A stretch of DNA of 64,000 bases from Dendrobium chrysotoxum (taxonomy: Eukaryota; Streptophyta; Magnoliopsida; Asparagales; Orchidaceae). Positions 10,830-21,204 of the stretch are shown piece by piece. The stretch covers positions 9,425,471 through 9,489,470 of the forward strand of contig CM034304.1 of assembly GCA_019925795.1 (NCBI GenBank), written 5' to 3'. The notes under the pieces are model-generated. The model was given only the letters and a program-made list of their open reading frames with translations, ran no database searches and had not been told where the DNA came from. The translations under genes were made by a program, and so were the position numbers. Within the stretch, counting starts at the first letter, position 1. Each line of letters starts with the position of its first letter.

Positions 10830-11143
10830 TGCTTAAAAAAAATTAATCATTTTTTAAAAAAAATTCTCCCCCTGTGTGTGTGCATGGTTGCTCCTTTCAC
10901 ATGCATGCTTCTGTGGCAGACTCAAAAAAAAATAAAGAAATAAAAATTACAGACTCTCCAACATCCTATTCTACCCGATTTGAGTCTCCAGCAATCTTTA
11001 GCAGTGTGCATCTGACCTGAAATGTTAGTGCTCATATACAAAGATTAAACATTTGTAATCTAACAGAAGTCTATATGTACTCAGTAAGTATTAGTTGTCA
11101 CCATCAAAATTAAGTGCTCGGGATCCTGGATTTCAACAGGTTC

Positions 11144-11203
11144 AACCAGATCCAGAACATTGGGCTGAATAAGATTACTAATGCTTACAAGTTCCTGGAT
11201 GAA
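11144..11203. other. Spacer between elements A and B
   Basis: Sixty bases of pre-insertion DNA. The five bases after it (11204-11208, TAGTG) are the target-site duplication of B, repeated at 21200-21204. No feature was recognised. Confidence 0.8.
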
Positions 11204-11208
11204 TAGTG

Positions 11209-13014
11209 CGAAAGTTCGTTAGGGATGTTAAGCCCTTATGAACTAGCCCAAGGCTAACCAAGAGGTGGGGGGGCGAATTGGTTGTTTTAAAAAATTAGTG
11301 AGTAAAAATAATTTTGAAAATCTTTTTTGAATGTTTTAAAATAATTATAATTTTACGATGATGTGCAGATGTTTAACAAAACAAAAATAATAACTATAAT
11401 CACACGATCATCAACACAGAAGTAAAGTGCAAAAAATAATCAGAAAGAACACACCAGATTTTATAGTGGTTAGATTAACTTGACCTACGTCCACTCCTCA
11501 GAGCCTCCCCTTCAGGTATCGGACTAAAACAAAGTGACTCTCATTTGGCTCCCACAGCAAGGCGGAGAAGCCTTTACAAAACTCCTTTTCACCAACCCGG
11601 TGAGGCAGAGAACCCAGACTCCTTTTGCTTCCTCCTGAAGCAGGCAGAGAACCTACCTCATTTCACTTCCTCCTGAAGCAAGTAGAGAACCTCAATCTTC
11701 TTGCAGACAATCCTTCCTTCAGAGCACCAAGGGACAAGGGACGATGATTGGAGATGATGACTTGAATCCTTTCTTGGAGTAACCTTTGTGAATACCTCAC
11801 AAACTCCCCCTCACAAGATTCTCTCTCTCTCCCAAGCTCTCCCTCTCTCTCCCAAAGATCTCTCAGGTGAGGACAATGTTAAAAGATCTGAACAGAAGAA
11901 AGAAAGAGATCTTAAATAGGAGGGCTAAAAAAATATCCTAAATTTTAACTAGCCATCAAAGATCATCCAGGACGATTCTTAGATTGTCATGTACGATTAG
12001 TGTAAATCAGCCCCTTTTGGCCTGGATGACCTGGTTCCTCTGAACGATTAAACGATAAAATCTATTCAGATCATCTTAAATGATTATGCGATCGCCGTGG
12101 ACGATTAGTTTAAATCAGGAATATCATCAAGATGATAATTCGGGATGTCCAGGAGAAAATCCTGAACAATCAAAGGAAAATGACTTGATCATCCAGGATG
12201 ATATGTATATCGTCATATATGATTAGTTAAAAATTACCCAAAATCATCCGACACACTATTCGGGTCGTACAGGTCAACCATGCTGGATGATTTCAAAATG
12301 ACTTGATCATCTAGGATGATATTGATATTGTCCCATATAATTAGTTTAAAAATGAGAATATCGTCCGAGATACTATTCGGGTCGTCCAGGTGAAGTGCAC
12401 TAGATGATTAGGATTTCTAATTGATCATCCACGATGATATGATCAAATCAATCAAACCTTAATTACTTTCCTTAATCACTTGACTAATTTAGGTATGATT
12501 GTATTGGATTATCTAGGACGATACATGTATCGTCCGGGATGATTAGACCAAAATTCTAAAAATAAAACTTGCCTAACTTAGTCTGGCGGCTGAGAATTTT
12601 TGATTTGAGCATATCATCCTGTACGATGGGTGTATCATCCAGGATAATCTGCTTAATCAGATCGACTTAACATGGCTTCCTTAATTAGGGTTTCTATTTT
12701 CAATGGATTGTCTAGGACGATGTGAATATCGTCCAGGATGATTTGAATAAAATTAGAATAGAAACTCTAACTTACTAAAACTCTCCCCCTGAGTGTGTGT
12801 GTGCAAGGTTACTTAGCTTGAGGATGCATTACATTACACTTGACTCAAGAAAGATGAAAAAATACATTGAACCTGAAACACAAACAAACTGACTCAATCT
12901 TGAGCTGGCTTGAATTGCAACTGATCTTGTGAACTTGAAAGGTTAGGCACTCAAACAGAAATAAAAATATTTGCTCTCATCAAAATCACAATCCTTAAAT
13001 CAAGATTCGCAACA
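11209..13014 (-). repeat. Element B 3' LTR
   Basis: Pairs with 19354-21199. The outer end reads CG (11209-11210) where its partner has TG. It ends AACA at 13014, against the polypurine tract. TATA box at 11459-11465 on the minus strand (CCACTATAAAATC). Confidence 0.93.
11955..12745. repeat. Decayed palindrome array in element B 3' LTR
   Basis: Fifteen or more units of the form ATCRTCCWGGAYGAT, many as pairs (for example 12521-12552 and 12712-12742). This is the GTCC/GGAC version of the palindrome. Many CpGs have become CA in left half-sites and TG in right half-sites. Confidence 0.85.
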
Positions 13015-13029
13015 ATCTCCCCCTTTTAA
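13015..13029 (-). other. Polypurine tract of element B
   Basis: The minus strand reads TTAAAAGGGGGAGAT directly before the 3' LTR. Confidence 0.85.
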
Positions 13030-13294
13030 TGATGACAAATATTTGTTAGTAATTCCAAATTCAGTAAATAAACAACAAAGCCATGAAAACTAAGAAGTGC
13101 AATTTATATTAGCCAGGCGAATAATACAATAACATTAAACATTTGAACATTGATAATTCAAAACATACAATGACCCAGAACACAAACTACTCCCCTTTTT
13201 GAAATCTCAAAAAGGGGGTAAACAGCACAAAGAAAACATTAAAAGATAATACAAACACATCACTAAAACATAAGAAAGATAATTAAAATAGTAA

Positions 13295-13620
13295 AAAGGG
13301 GGATCCTGATCAGATGGAGGAGGAGGTGGTGGTGGCTAAAAAAGATTGTGAAGAGTGGAAAACTGTTCTCCAAACCAGGCCATGTCCTGGTTGTGCTGCT
13401 GCAGCTACTGGGCTACGTAGACATTGAATCGGTTCACATCCTCAACGTGCTACTGCTCCTGGGCAACCATGAAGGAGTCAAAGCATGCCTCGCACTGGTT
13501 AAACCTTTGCACCAGGTGATCTAACAGTGATTTTATAAGGAGAGGAGCAGGTACAGTAGGTTTAGGAGAAGCTTCTTCCTCTTCTCCCTCAACATCCGTG
13601 CTGGGCTCTGGATGAAGTCA
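13295..13620 (-). pseudogene. C-terminal remnant of ORF3, element B
   Basis: The minus-strand translation gives an acidic stretch, a region with DHLVQRFNQCEACFDSF and a Pro-rich end PPPPPPPSDQDPPF that matches the tail of element A's ORF3 (PPPPPPDQDPDF) at the same distance from the polypurine tract. Internal stops are present. The N-terminal domain is missing: at 13621 the sequence switches abruptly to the AT-rich repeat region. It is the residue of an envelope-like/plant transposon ORF; the function of the family is unknown. Confidence 0.65.
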
Positions 13621-13800
13621 TTTTATGCCTCTTTTTTAATTATTTGGCACACTTTATGCATCTTTTAATTTTGATACACTTTGTGTATCTTTTCAATTTT
13701 ATAGGCGAACATTGCACATCTTTTCAATTGGGCTCAATTTGTGCCTCTTTTATTTTTAGTTGATTGGCGCACTTTGCGCATCTTTTGCAAGCTTCCTTTC
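13621..13800. repeat. Short degenerate tandem repeat, element B 3' region
   Basis: Repeats of TTTTGCRCACTTTGCGCATC and GGGCTCAATTTGTGCCTCTT. The complementary strand recurs at 45165-45345 and 51440-51620 in Y and X, at the same place in the element. Confidence 0.7.
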
Positions 13801-14428
13801 GTTCAAAACCTCTAAAAAACTCTCAGTTGTGAGATTATCTTCCAGATATAAGAGAATAAAAAATTCACTCTCTTAGATAAGGAAAAGTAAACAACAAAAA
13901 AGAACCATTCTCATATGATAAATGCAATCACTCAATTAAGAAAATATGAAAGTGATTCAATGATTTAGAACACTACTCATATGAGATAGATTCCTGTAGG
14001 AAGATAAAATAGATCGCTATTTCAAAGTCCAACTTTTAAATATTGAAAAAGATTTTTATATAAAAGGAATAATACACCATTAAAGGAGTTAGAGGAAGAG
14101 AAATAATCATCAATGTTTCTTCCCTTTAACGATTTTAGAGGAGTCAATCACTACTTACAAACTTTTAAACAACAATAAGGCAAAACTCTTAGTCAGAAAT
14201 CCAGTTTATCATTAGTAGTGAGTAGTGATCTGATTAAAAAACATAAACAGTAAATCAAAATCAAAGAGGAAATCTTATGAAAAAGAATTAACCAAATCTG
14301 ATAAGCAAATCAAACAAATAAAAATCAGCAGGAAAATAAAAGATCTAAAAAGAAAAAGATAATCAAATAAACCAAAAGCTAAAAGAAAAATAAAAAACAA
14401 AAAATTAAAAAATCAACAATCATCAGAT
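13801..14428. other. AT-rich 3' untranslated region of element B
   Basis: Non-coding. It contains stretches shared with X and Y (for example around 14186-14220, the complement of a block near 44720-44760). No gene seen. Confidence 0.7.
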
Positions 14429-17400
14429 TCATACATTTATGTCAATCACACCCAATCGGGTCTTTAAAATGCTGAATGTCTCAAAGGCCAGTGGTTTAGT
14501 AAAGATGTCAGGTAGTTAGTTTTTAGTTGCTACGTGTTCTAACTCAATGTCCCCTTTTGTAACATGGTCCCTAATGAAATAATGCCTTATATCAATGTAT
14601 TTGGTCCTGGAATATTGGATAGGATTCTTAGAGATGCAGATGACACTAGTGTTATCACAGAGAACTAAAATTGTGCCAACAGGTAATCCTAAATCCAGAA
14701 TTTGCTGCTTCAACCAAAGGACTTGGGCCACATAACATCCTAAGGTAATGTACTCAGCTTCAGCAGTGGAAAGTGTAACAGAGTTTTATTTTCTATTGGA
14801 ACAGGAGACTAAAGATTGTCCTATGAATTGGTAAGTTCCAGAAGTGCTCTTTCTATCCACCCTACATCTTGCAAAATCAGAATTCGAATATCCAATAATC
14901 TCAAAAGAAGTACTGTGCCTAGGACACCATATTCCTAAGTTTTGGGTCCCTAAAAGATATCTAACGATTTTCTTAACTTCAGTCAGGTGGGATTCTTTAG
15001 GATCAGCTTGAAATCTAGCACACAGATAAACACTAAACATGATATTAGGTTGGCAAGCAGTTAGGTAAAGTAGTGATCCAATTATTCCTCTATACTTCTT
15101 TTGATCAACAGATTTTCTATTTGAATCCTTATCTAACTGAACAATGGAACTCATGGGAGTGTTGATTGTCTTGGCTTTGTCCATTTCATATTTCTTTAAG
15201 ATGTCCTTGGTATATTTTGATTGATAAAGAAATGTTCTATCATCCATTTGCCTTATGCTAAACCCCAAAAAGTAGGATAATTCTCCCATCATACTTATCT
15301 CAAACTCTTTACTCATTATCTTAGAAAAATCATCACATAAGTTTTTATCAGAAGATCCAAAAAGTATATCATCAACATTGATCTAGATAATGAGTAAATC
15401 ATCTCCTACTTTTCTCAGAAAAGGGGTGGTGTCTACGCTCCCCTTAACAAACTCTCTTTCTAGTAGGAATGTTCCAAGCCTCTCATACCAAGCTCTGTGT
15501 GCCTGTTTCAATCCATATAAGGCCTTTTTTAATTTGTAAACATGATTCGAATATTAGGAACTCTCAAAACTTGGGGGTTATTCTACAAAGACATCTTCCT
15601 TTATTACCCCATTTAAAAAGGCACTCTTGACATCCATTTGAAAAAGCTTAAATCCCTTATAATAGGCAACAACTAGTAGAATCCTAATGGCTTCTAATCT
15701 AGCTACAGGGGCAAAGGTCTCCTCAAAATCAATCCCTTCTATTTGGTTATACCCCTTAGCCATCAATCTTGCCTTATTCCTAATCACCACACCAAAATTA
15801 TTCATTTTATTCTTAAAGACCCATTTGGTTCCCACTATACTTTGATTCTTAGGTCTTTCTACTAGCTCCCAAACATCATTCCTCACAAATTGATTCAGTT
15901 CTTCTTACATAGCTAAGATTCAAAATTCATCAGAAAGGGTTTGATTGATGTTGGTGGGTTCAGTCATTGAGATAAAGGTAGAATGGTTTACTTCCTTTCT
16001 AAGTCTATGCCTAGTTTTAACACCTTCAGAAGGGTCTCCTAAGATCAGTTCCTTAGGATGACTTGAAGAATATCTCTAATCTCTAGGCAAAGTGTTTTGA
16101 GATTCTACCCTTTCCTCTAGATGCATTTTCTACTCCTTGGATAATCTCTCATATTTGCTCTTCTTCCTCAGCTCTAAACTTCTTATGATCAAATTCATCA
16201 AACATTATATGAGTAGTCTCCTCCACCACCAATGCCCTCTTGTTAAACCCTCTAAAAGATTTTCCAACACTTGAATATCCTAAGAACACTCCTTCATCAG
16301 ATTTAGAGTTAAATTTTCCTAAGAATTATTTCTCATTGTTAAGAATGAAAACCTTACAGCCAAAGACATGAAGGTGGGACATGTTTGGAGTTCTACCTTT
16401 AATGATCTCATAGGATGTCTTATTCAATTTGGATCTAACATTCATCCTATTCAACACATAAAAGGCTATGTTTATCGCTTCTGCCTAAAAGTATTTTGGA
16501 AGTGAATACTCAGCAAGCATGGCTCTAACGGCTTCCACTAAGGTCCTATTCTTCCGTTCGGCTATCCCGTTCCACTGAGGTGTCCTAGGAGCTGAAAAGT
16601 TGTGGCTAATCCCTTGCTCCTCATAAAAAATTTCAAATCTCATATTTTCAAACTCTCCACCACGATCACTATGAATGGTCAAGATCTCATAACCTAACTT
16701 CTTCTTATTCGAAGTGGAGAAGATTTTAAATTCATCAAATGACTCAGTTTTATGTGATAGAAATCTAATCTAAGTAAATCTCGAGTAATCATCAATAATC
16801 ACAAATCCATAGACTTTTCCCCCTAAGCTGGCAGTGCTAATGGGTCCAAAGAGATCCATGTGAAGGACTTCTAAAGGTCTAGAGGTGCTGATGTCCTTAA
16901 TAGAGTGAACAGAGGATTATGCTTGCTTTTCTAGTTGACAGGCATCACACAGATCGTCCTTAGTGAACTTAAGATTAGGGACTCCTCTAACTAGGTTCTT
17001 TTGGGTGACTCTTCTAAGGGTTTTCATACTAGCATGACATAACCCCTATGCCACAGCCAAGACTCATCAGCAGTAGTTTTTAAGTAATATAAAGTAACAC
17101 ATTTAATGTTATTTAAATCAAGCATGTAGACGTTGTTGATCCTCTTGCCCTACAAAATAGTATTATTATTTAAGCTGATAATGCAAGTGTTTGCCATGAA
17201 CTTGATATTGAAGCCTTTGTCACAGAGTTAACTGATGCTGAGCAAGTTGTGGTTCAGTCCATCTATAAGCAAAACATTTTCAATTAAAAGGTTCTTGGAA
17301 TTTTTGATTATACCTGTGCCCACTACTTTCCTGGTGGTGTTGTCTCCAAGAGTGACATTGCCTCTATCCCTGGCCTCCAACAAAATGAATTGATTTGTAT

Positions 17401-17443
17401 CCTCAGTCATATGCCTTAAGCATCCGCTGTCCAGGTACCACAT
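14429..17443 (-). pseudogene. pol: pol region of element B
   Basis: Protease begins MWYLDSGCLRHMTED (DSG intact) at 17443. The integrase core has SDRGGEFEN and NGIAERKNRTLVEA near 16680-16500. RT carries GTKWVFKNKMNNFG, EETFAPVARLEAIR and QMDVKSAFLNG (15886-15580). The active-site box reads NVDD instead of YVDD (near 15370). RNase H shows IGYSNSDFARCRVDRKSTSG and ends GVIDINV with TGA at 14429-14431. Several frame changes occur between protease, integrase and RT, plus scattered stops, so nothing functional can be made. The domain set matches element A closely. Confidence 0.9.
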
Positions 17444-19295
17444 GCTCTCACAAGGTCTTGTGTGAGAGCACCCCTACAAAATTATCAAATGTCAGATTTA
17501 GGAACCCAAACAGGTTAGGATTCCTTCTTATGGAAAGAAGAATGTAATGCACATGTGTTATACTATGAATCATGCAATTTGGGCCTCCACACCCAATGTG
17601 TACTACTGTAAATAGTGCAGGTGTGGGAGATATGTCCTAACATGCCACATGAGAAACACCTAATGCCAGGAAAAGGATTAACTAATCTACAGAGGTGATA
17701 GTGCATCTTCCTAGGTTTGAATGATGTATGTTTTGATGATTTTAAATGAGATTCTTCAAGTGATGGAGGTTTATAAAATTGTGCAAATATAAGAGATGTT
17801 TTATAATTCTCAAATGTACTAATTTTTACACTTAGAAATTCATTTTCCTTTTTAAGACTTGTGATTTCAAATTTTAATGCATGCTCACTATTATCTATAT
17901 CAAATGCCATATTGTCTAGTTCCTTAAATACTTTTTCTAAATCAACATGCGATGTTTTCAAAGAATCATGCTCAACAATTAATTCAGAATGCTTTTTGTT
18001 TAATTCATCAAATTCATCAAGTAATGACATGTGATTACTATCAAGTATGGAATGATCTTTAAGTAAAATTCATGCTCTTTTTGCAGGTTCATGAGTTCCA
18101 ATTTCAGGCTAGTAAGTGCTTTCTTAAGTTTCCTATATGTTGAATGAATTTGCTCAAAAACTTCAAGTAATTGATCGTATGTCAGTTCACATACCTCTTC
18201 TTGGTTAGACTGACCATGATGTTCATTCGCCATCAAACACAAGTTTGTAGTCTCCTCTTCAGCTTCAGTCTCAAAGGAGTCAGATGCAGAATCTACCCAG
18301 AAAAGCCTTTTGAATCTTTTTCTTGTCATTCCAAAACATAGGTTTCTCCTCACCCTTCTCCTTGCATGGGTGAGCCTTAAGTGTAGGACAACCAGCTTTT
18401 ATATGTCCTGGCTTCCTGCATTCAAAATAAACTATATCAAAAGATACTTTAGAATTTTTGCTATTCTTACGTTTGTTCCATTTCTGATAGTTCTTGTATT
18501 TCTTCCTTAGAAAGATTTTGAATTGCCTAATGATTAAGGCAACATCATCACTTTTAGACCGGAAGAATCAGTCTCCGTATCATTGGCCTTAAGCGCCATA
18601 ATTTTCTCTTTCCTCTTCTCACCTGCATCAAGCTGCCTTTGGTTAACTCCTTACTTGTAAGTAATTAGTGATCCAAGTAAGTTATCAATAGAAAAATTAT
18701 TCAAATCCTTGGATTCAGTAATAGCAGTTATCTTGGCATCATAGGAAGACGACAAACATCTCAAGATTTTGTTAACTTTTTCATAGTTGGTGAGTTCTCT
18801 TCCTAAGGCATACATGGAGGTGACAATCTGTGTAAACCTAGTATACATTTCAGATATAGACTCACTAGGTTTTGTGTGAAATATTTCAAAGTTATGAAGC
18901 AAGATATTCAATCTAGATTGCTTAACTTCTGATGTGCCTTCATAAGTAATGCATAATCTATCCCAGATTTTTTTACCAGTCATGCAAGTAGAGACACGCA
19001 TGTAATCCTCAGATTTTAAAGTATAGAAAAAATAGTTCAAGCATTTTGTATTTAGTTATGCTAAGTCACGATCATCATGAGTCTATTCAATAAAAAGAAG
19101 TTCAGTTTTAACACCATTATCAAGTCTAAACGGTGCATCATAACCATCTTTAACAAGCATCCACATGTGATAATCAATTGATTGTAAAAAGGTGGACATG
19201 CGAGTTTTCCAGAAATCAAATGATATGTTATCAAACAAGGGTGGACGAGTAATGGAATAACCTTCAGTGGTATTTCTATTACCATAGTTAGCCAT
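17444..19295 (-). pseudogene. gag: gag of element B
   Basis: Starts MANYGNRNTTEGYS at 19295. Capsid-type segments follow, including NYFFYTLKSEDYMRVSTC (19040 on) and the block around YTRFTQIVTSMYALGREL. The first CCHC knuckle region (near 18430) has lost Cys residues. The coiled coil lies at 18110-17800, and the second knuckle CFSCGMLGHISHTC lies near 17660-17620. At least one frameshift lies between the linker (18000-18353) and the coiled coil. The role in RNA packaging is inferred from family knowledge. Confidence 0.87.
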
Positions 19296-19339
19296 TGATC
19301 AAATTCAAAAGTTTTTCAAAACTTAATTTTATGAATCCC

Positions 19340-19351
19340 ACTCTGATACCA
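19340..19351 (-). other. Primer binding site of element B, one mismatch
   Basis: The minus strand reads TGGTATCAGAGT, the tRNA-Met primer site with a final C-to-T change, two bases from the 5' LTR. Confidence 0.9.
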
Positions 19352-19410
19352 CTTGAAACTTCATTAGGGATGTTAAGCCCTTATGAACTAGCCTAAGGCT
19401 AACCAAGAGA

Positions 19411-19427
19411 GGGGGGGGGGGGGGGGG
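19411..19427 (+). repeat. G17 homopolymer in element B 5' LTR
   Basis: Seventeen consecutive G at a point where other LTRs of the superfamily have about five to eight G/C (for example 9191-9198, 11265-11272, 40611-40616). Slippage-prone. Confidence 0.9.
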
Positions 19428-19615
19428 AGGGTGAATTGGTAGTTTTAAAAAATTCATGAGTAAAAATGATTTTGAAAATCTTTTTGAATGTTTTAAAATA
19501 ATTACAATCTTGCGATGATGTGTAGATGTTTAACAAAATAAAAATAATAACTATAATCACACGATCATCAACACAGAAGTAAAGTGTAAAAAATAATCAG
19601 AAAGAACACATCAGA

Positions 19616-19642
19616 TTTTATAGTAGTTTGGTCAACTTGACC
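19616..19642 (-). promoter_or_regulatory. LTR core promoter of element B: TATA box plus inverted W-box dyad
   Basis: TATAAAA on the minus strand at 19616-19622. The perfect palindrome GGTCAACTTGACC lies at 19630-19642. It contains two inverted TTGACC elements, the W-box core bound by WRKY factors. Regulation by WRKY proteins is inferred. Confidence 0.65.
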
Positions 19643-20114
19643 TACGTCCACTCCCCGGAGCCTCCCCTCCAGGTATTGCACTAAAATAAAGTTACTCTCC
19701 TTCTGCTCCCACAGCAAGGCGGAGAAGCCTTTACAAAACTCTTTTTAACTAACCTGGTGAGGTAAAGAACCCAGACTCCTTTTACTTCCTCCTGAAGTAG
19801 GAAGAGAACCTTACCTCTATTTGCTTCCTCCTGAAGCAGGCAAAGAACCTCGATCTTCTTGCAGACAATCCTTCATTCAGAGCACCAAGGGATGAGAGAC
19901 GACGACTAGAGATGATGACTCAAATTCTTGCTTGGAGTAATCTTTATGAACATCTCACAAACTCCCCCTCATAAGATTCTCTCTCTCTCTCTCCCAAGCT
20001 CTCCCTCTCTCTCTCTCTCAAAGCTCTCTTAGTTGAGGTGAGCAACAAAAGATCTCAACAGTAGAACGAAAGAGATCTTAAATAGGAGGACTCAAAAATT
20101 ACCCTAAATTTTAA

Positions 20115-20935
20115 TTAGTTATAAAAAATCATCCAGGATGATTCTTAGATCATATGGTACGATTAGTGTAAATCAACACCTTTTGGCTTAGACGATCTGG
20201 TTCCTCTAGACGATTAGAAGACAAAATATGTTCAGATCATCCTGAACAATTCTGCGATTGTCCTGGATGATTAGTTCAAATCCAGAATATCGTCCAGAAG
20301 ATAGTTCAGGACCTCTAAGAGAAAAGCCTGGATGATCAAAGGAAAATGGCTTGATCGTTTAGGATGATATGTATATCATCCTGTACGATTAGTTTGAAAT
20401 TACCCAAAATCATCTGGCACACTGTTCGGGTCGTACAGGTCAACCATGCTAGATGATTTCAAAATGACTTGATCATCCAGGATGATATTGATATCATCCC
20501 CTATCATTAGTTCAAAAATGGGAATATCGTCCGGCACATTATTCGGATCGTCTAGGTGAAGTACACTAGATGGTTAGGATTTTTAATTGATTGTTTAGAA
20601 TGATCTTTTAATCGTCCAGGACGATATGATCGAATTAATCAAACCTTAATTACTTTTCTTAATCACTTGACTAATTTAGACATGATTGTAATGGATCATC
20701 CAGGATGATACACGTATCATCCGGGATGATTAGACCAAAATTCTAAAAATAAAACTTGCCTAACTTAATCTGGCGGCTGAGAATTTTTGATTTGAGCATA
20801 TCGTCTTGTACGATGGGTGTATCATCCAGGAAGACCTGCTTAATCAGACTGACTTAACACAGCTACCCTAATTAGAGTGTCTATTTTTGATGGATCATCC
20901 ATGACGATGTGAATATCATCCAGGATGATTTAAAC
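20115..20935. repeat. Decayed palindrome array in element B 5' LTR
   Basis: Counterpart of 11955-12745, with pairs such as 20695-20730 and 20894-20931. Different CpGs have been lost from those in the other LTR. Confidence 0.83.
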
Positions 20936-21204
20936 AAAATTAGAGCAAAAACTCTAACTCACTAAAACTGTCCCCCTGAGTGTGTGTGTGCGAGGTTACT
21001 TAGCTTGGGGATCCATTACATTACACTTGACTCAAGAAAGATGAAAAAATATATTAAACCTGACACAAACAGACTAACTCGATCTTGAACTAGCTTAAAT
21101 TGTAACTGATCTTATAAACCTGAAAGGTTAGGCACTCAAACAGAAACAGAAATATTTGCTATCATCAAAATCACAATCCTTGAATCCAGATTCACAACAT
21201 AGTG

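Larger units (their letters stand above)
116..11138 (-). mobile_element. Element A: complete Sirevirus-type Ty1/Copia retrotransposon with third ORF
   Basis: An 11-kb LTR retrotransposon read on the minus strand. In that direction the order is 5' LTR (9170-11138), tRNA-Met primer site, gag with two CCHC knuckles, protease, integrase, RT, RNase H, palindrome array, ORF3, polypurine tract, 3' LTR (116-2084). Both LTRs are 1969 bp and GGTTC flanks the element on both sides. Protease-integrase-RT order makes it Copia. The large size, the long gag with coiled coil, the GGGGGAGAT polypurine tract and an extra ORF after RNase H point to the Sirevirus (SIRE/Maximus) lineage. In-frame stops and an Asp-to-Asn change in the RT YVDD box make it non-autonomous. 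The LTR assignment is seen directly; the lineage is inferred from domain order and motifs. Confidence 0.93.
9170..11138 (-). repeat. Element A 5' LTR
   Basis: Partner of 116-2084 and the same length. Its outer end at 9170 reads TA instead of TG. It ends CA at 11138 and is followed by the duplicated target GGTTC. The palindrome CpGs are more decayed than in the left copy. Confidence 0.95.
11209..21199 (-). mobile_element. Element B: full-length, decayed Sirevirus-type Copia retrotransposon
   Basis: Ten-kb minus-strand element with LTRs of 1806 and 1846 bp (11209-13014, 19354-21199), TSD TAGTG on both sides, a decayed primer site and a GGGGGAGAT polypurine tract. Its gag and pol are clearly related to those of A, but frameshifts as well as stops break them, so it appears older. 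In place of a full ORF3 it keeps only the Pro-rich tail, joined to the AT-rich 3' untranslated sequence also seen in X and Y. Confidence 0.92.
19354..21199 (-). repeat. Element B 5' LTR
   Basis: Starts TG at 19354 and ends CA at 21199, followed by the target duplication TAGTG. It is 40 bp longer than its partner, partly because of a G-run expansion and small indels. Confidence 0.93.
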
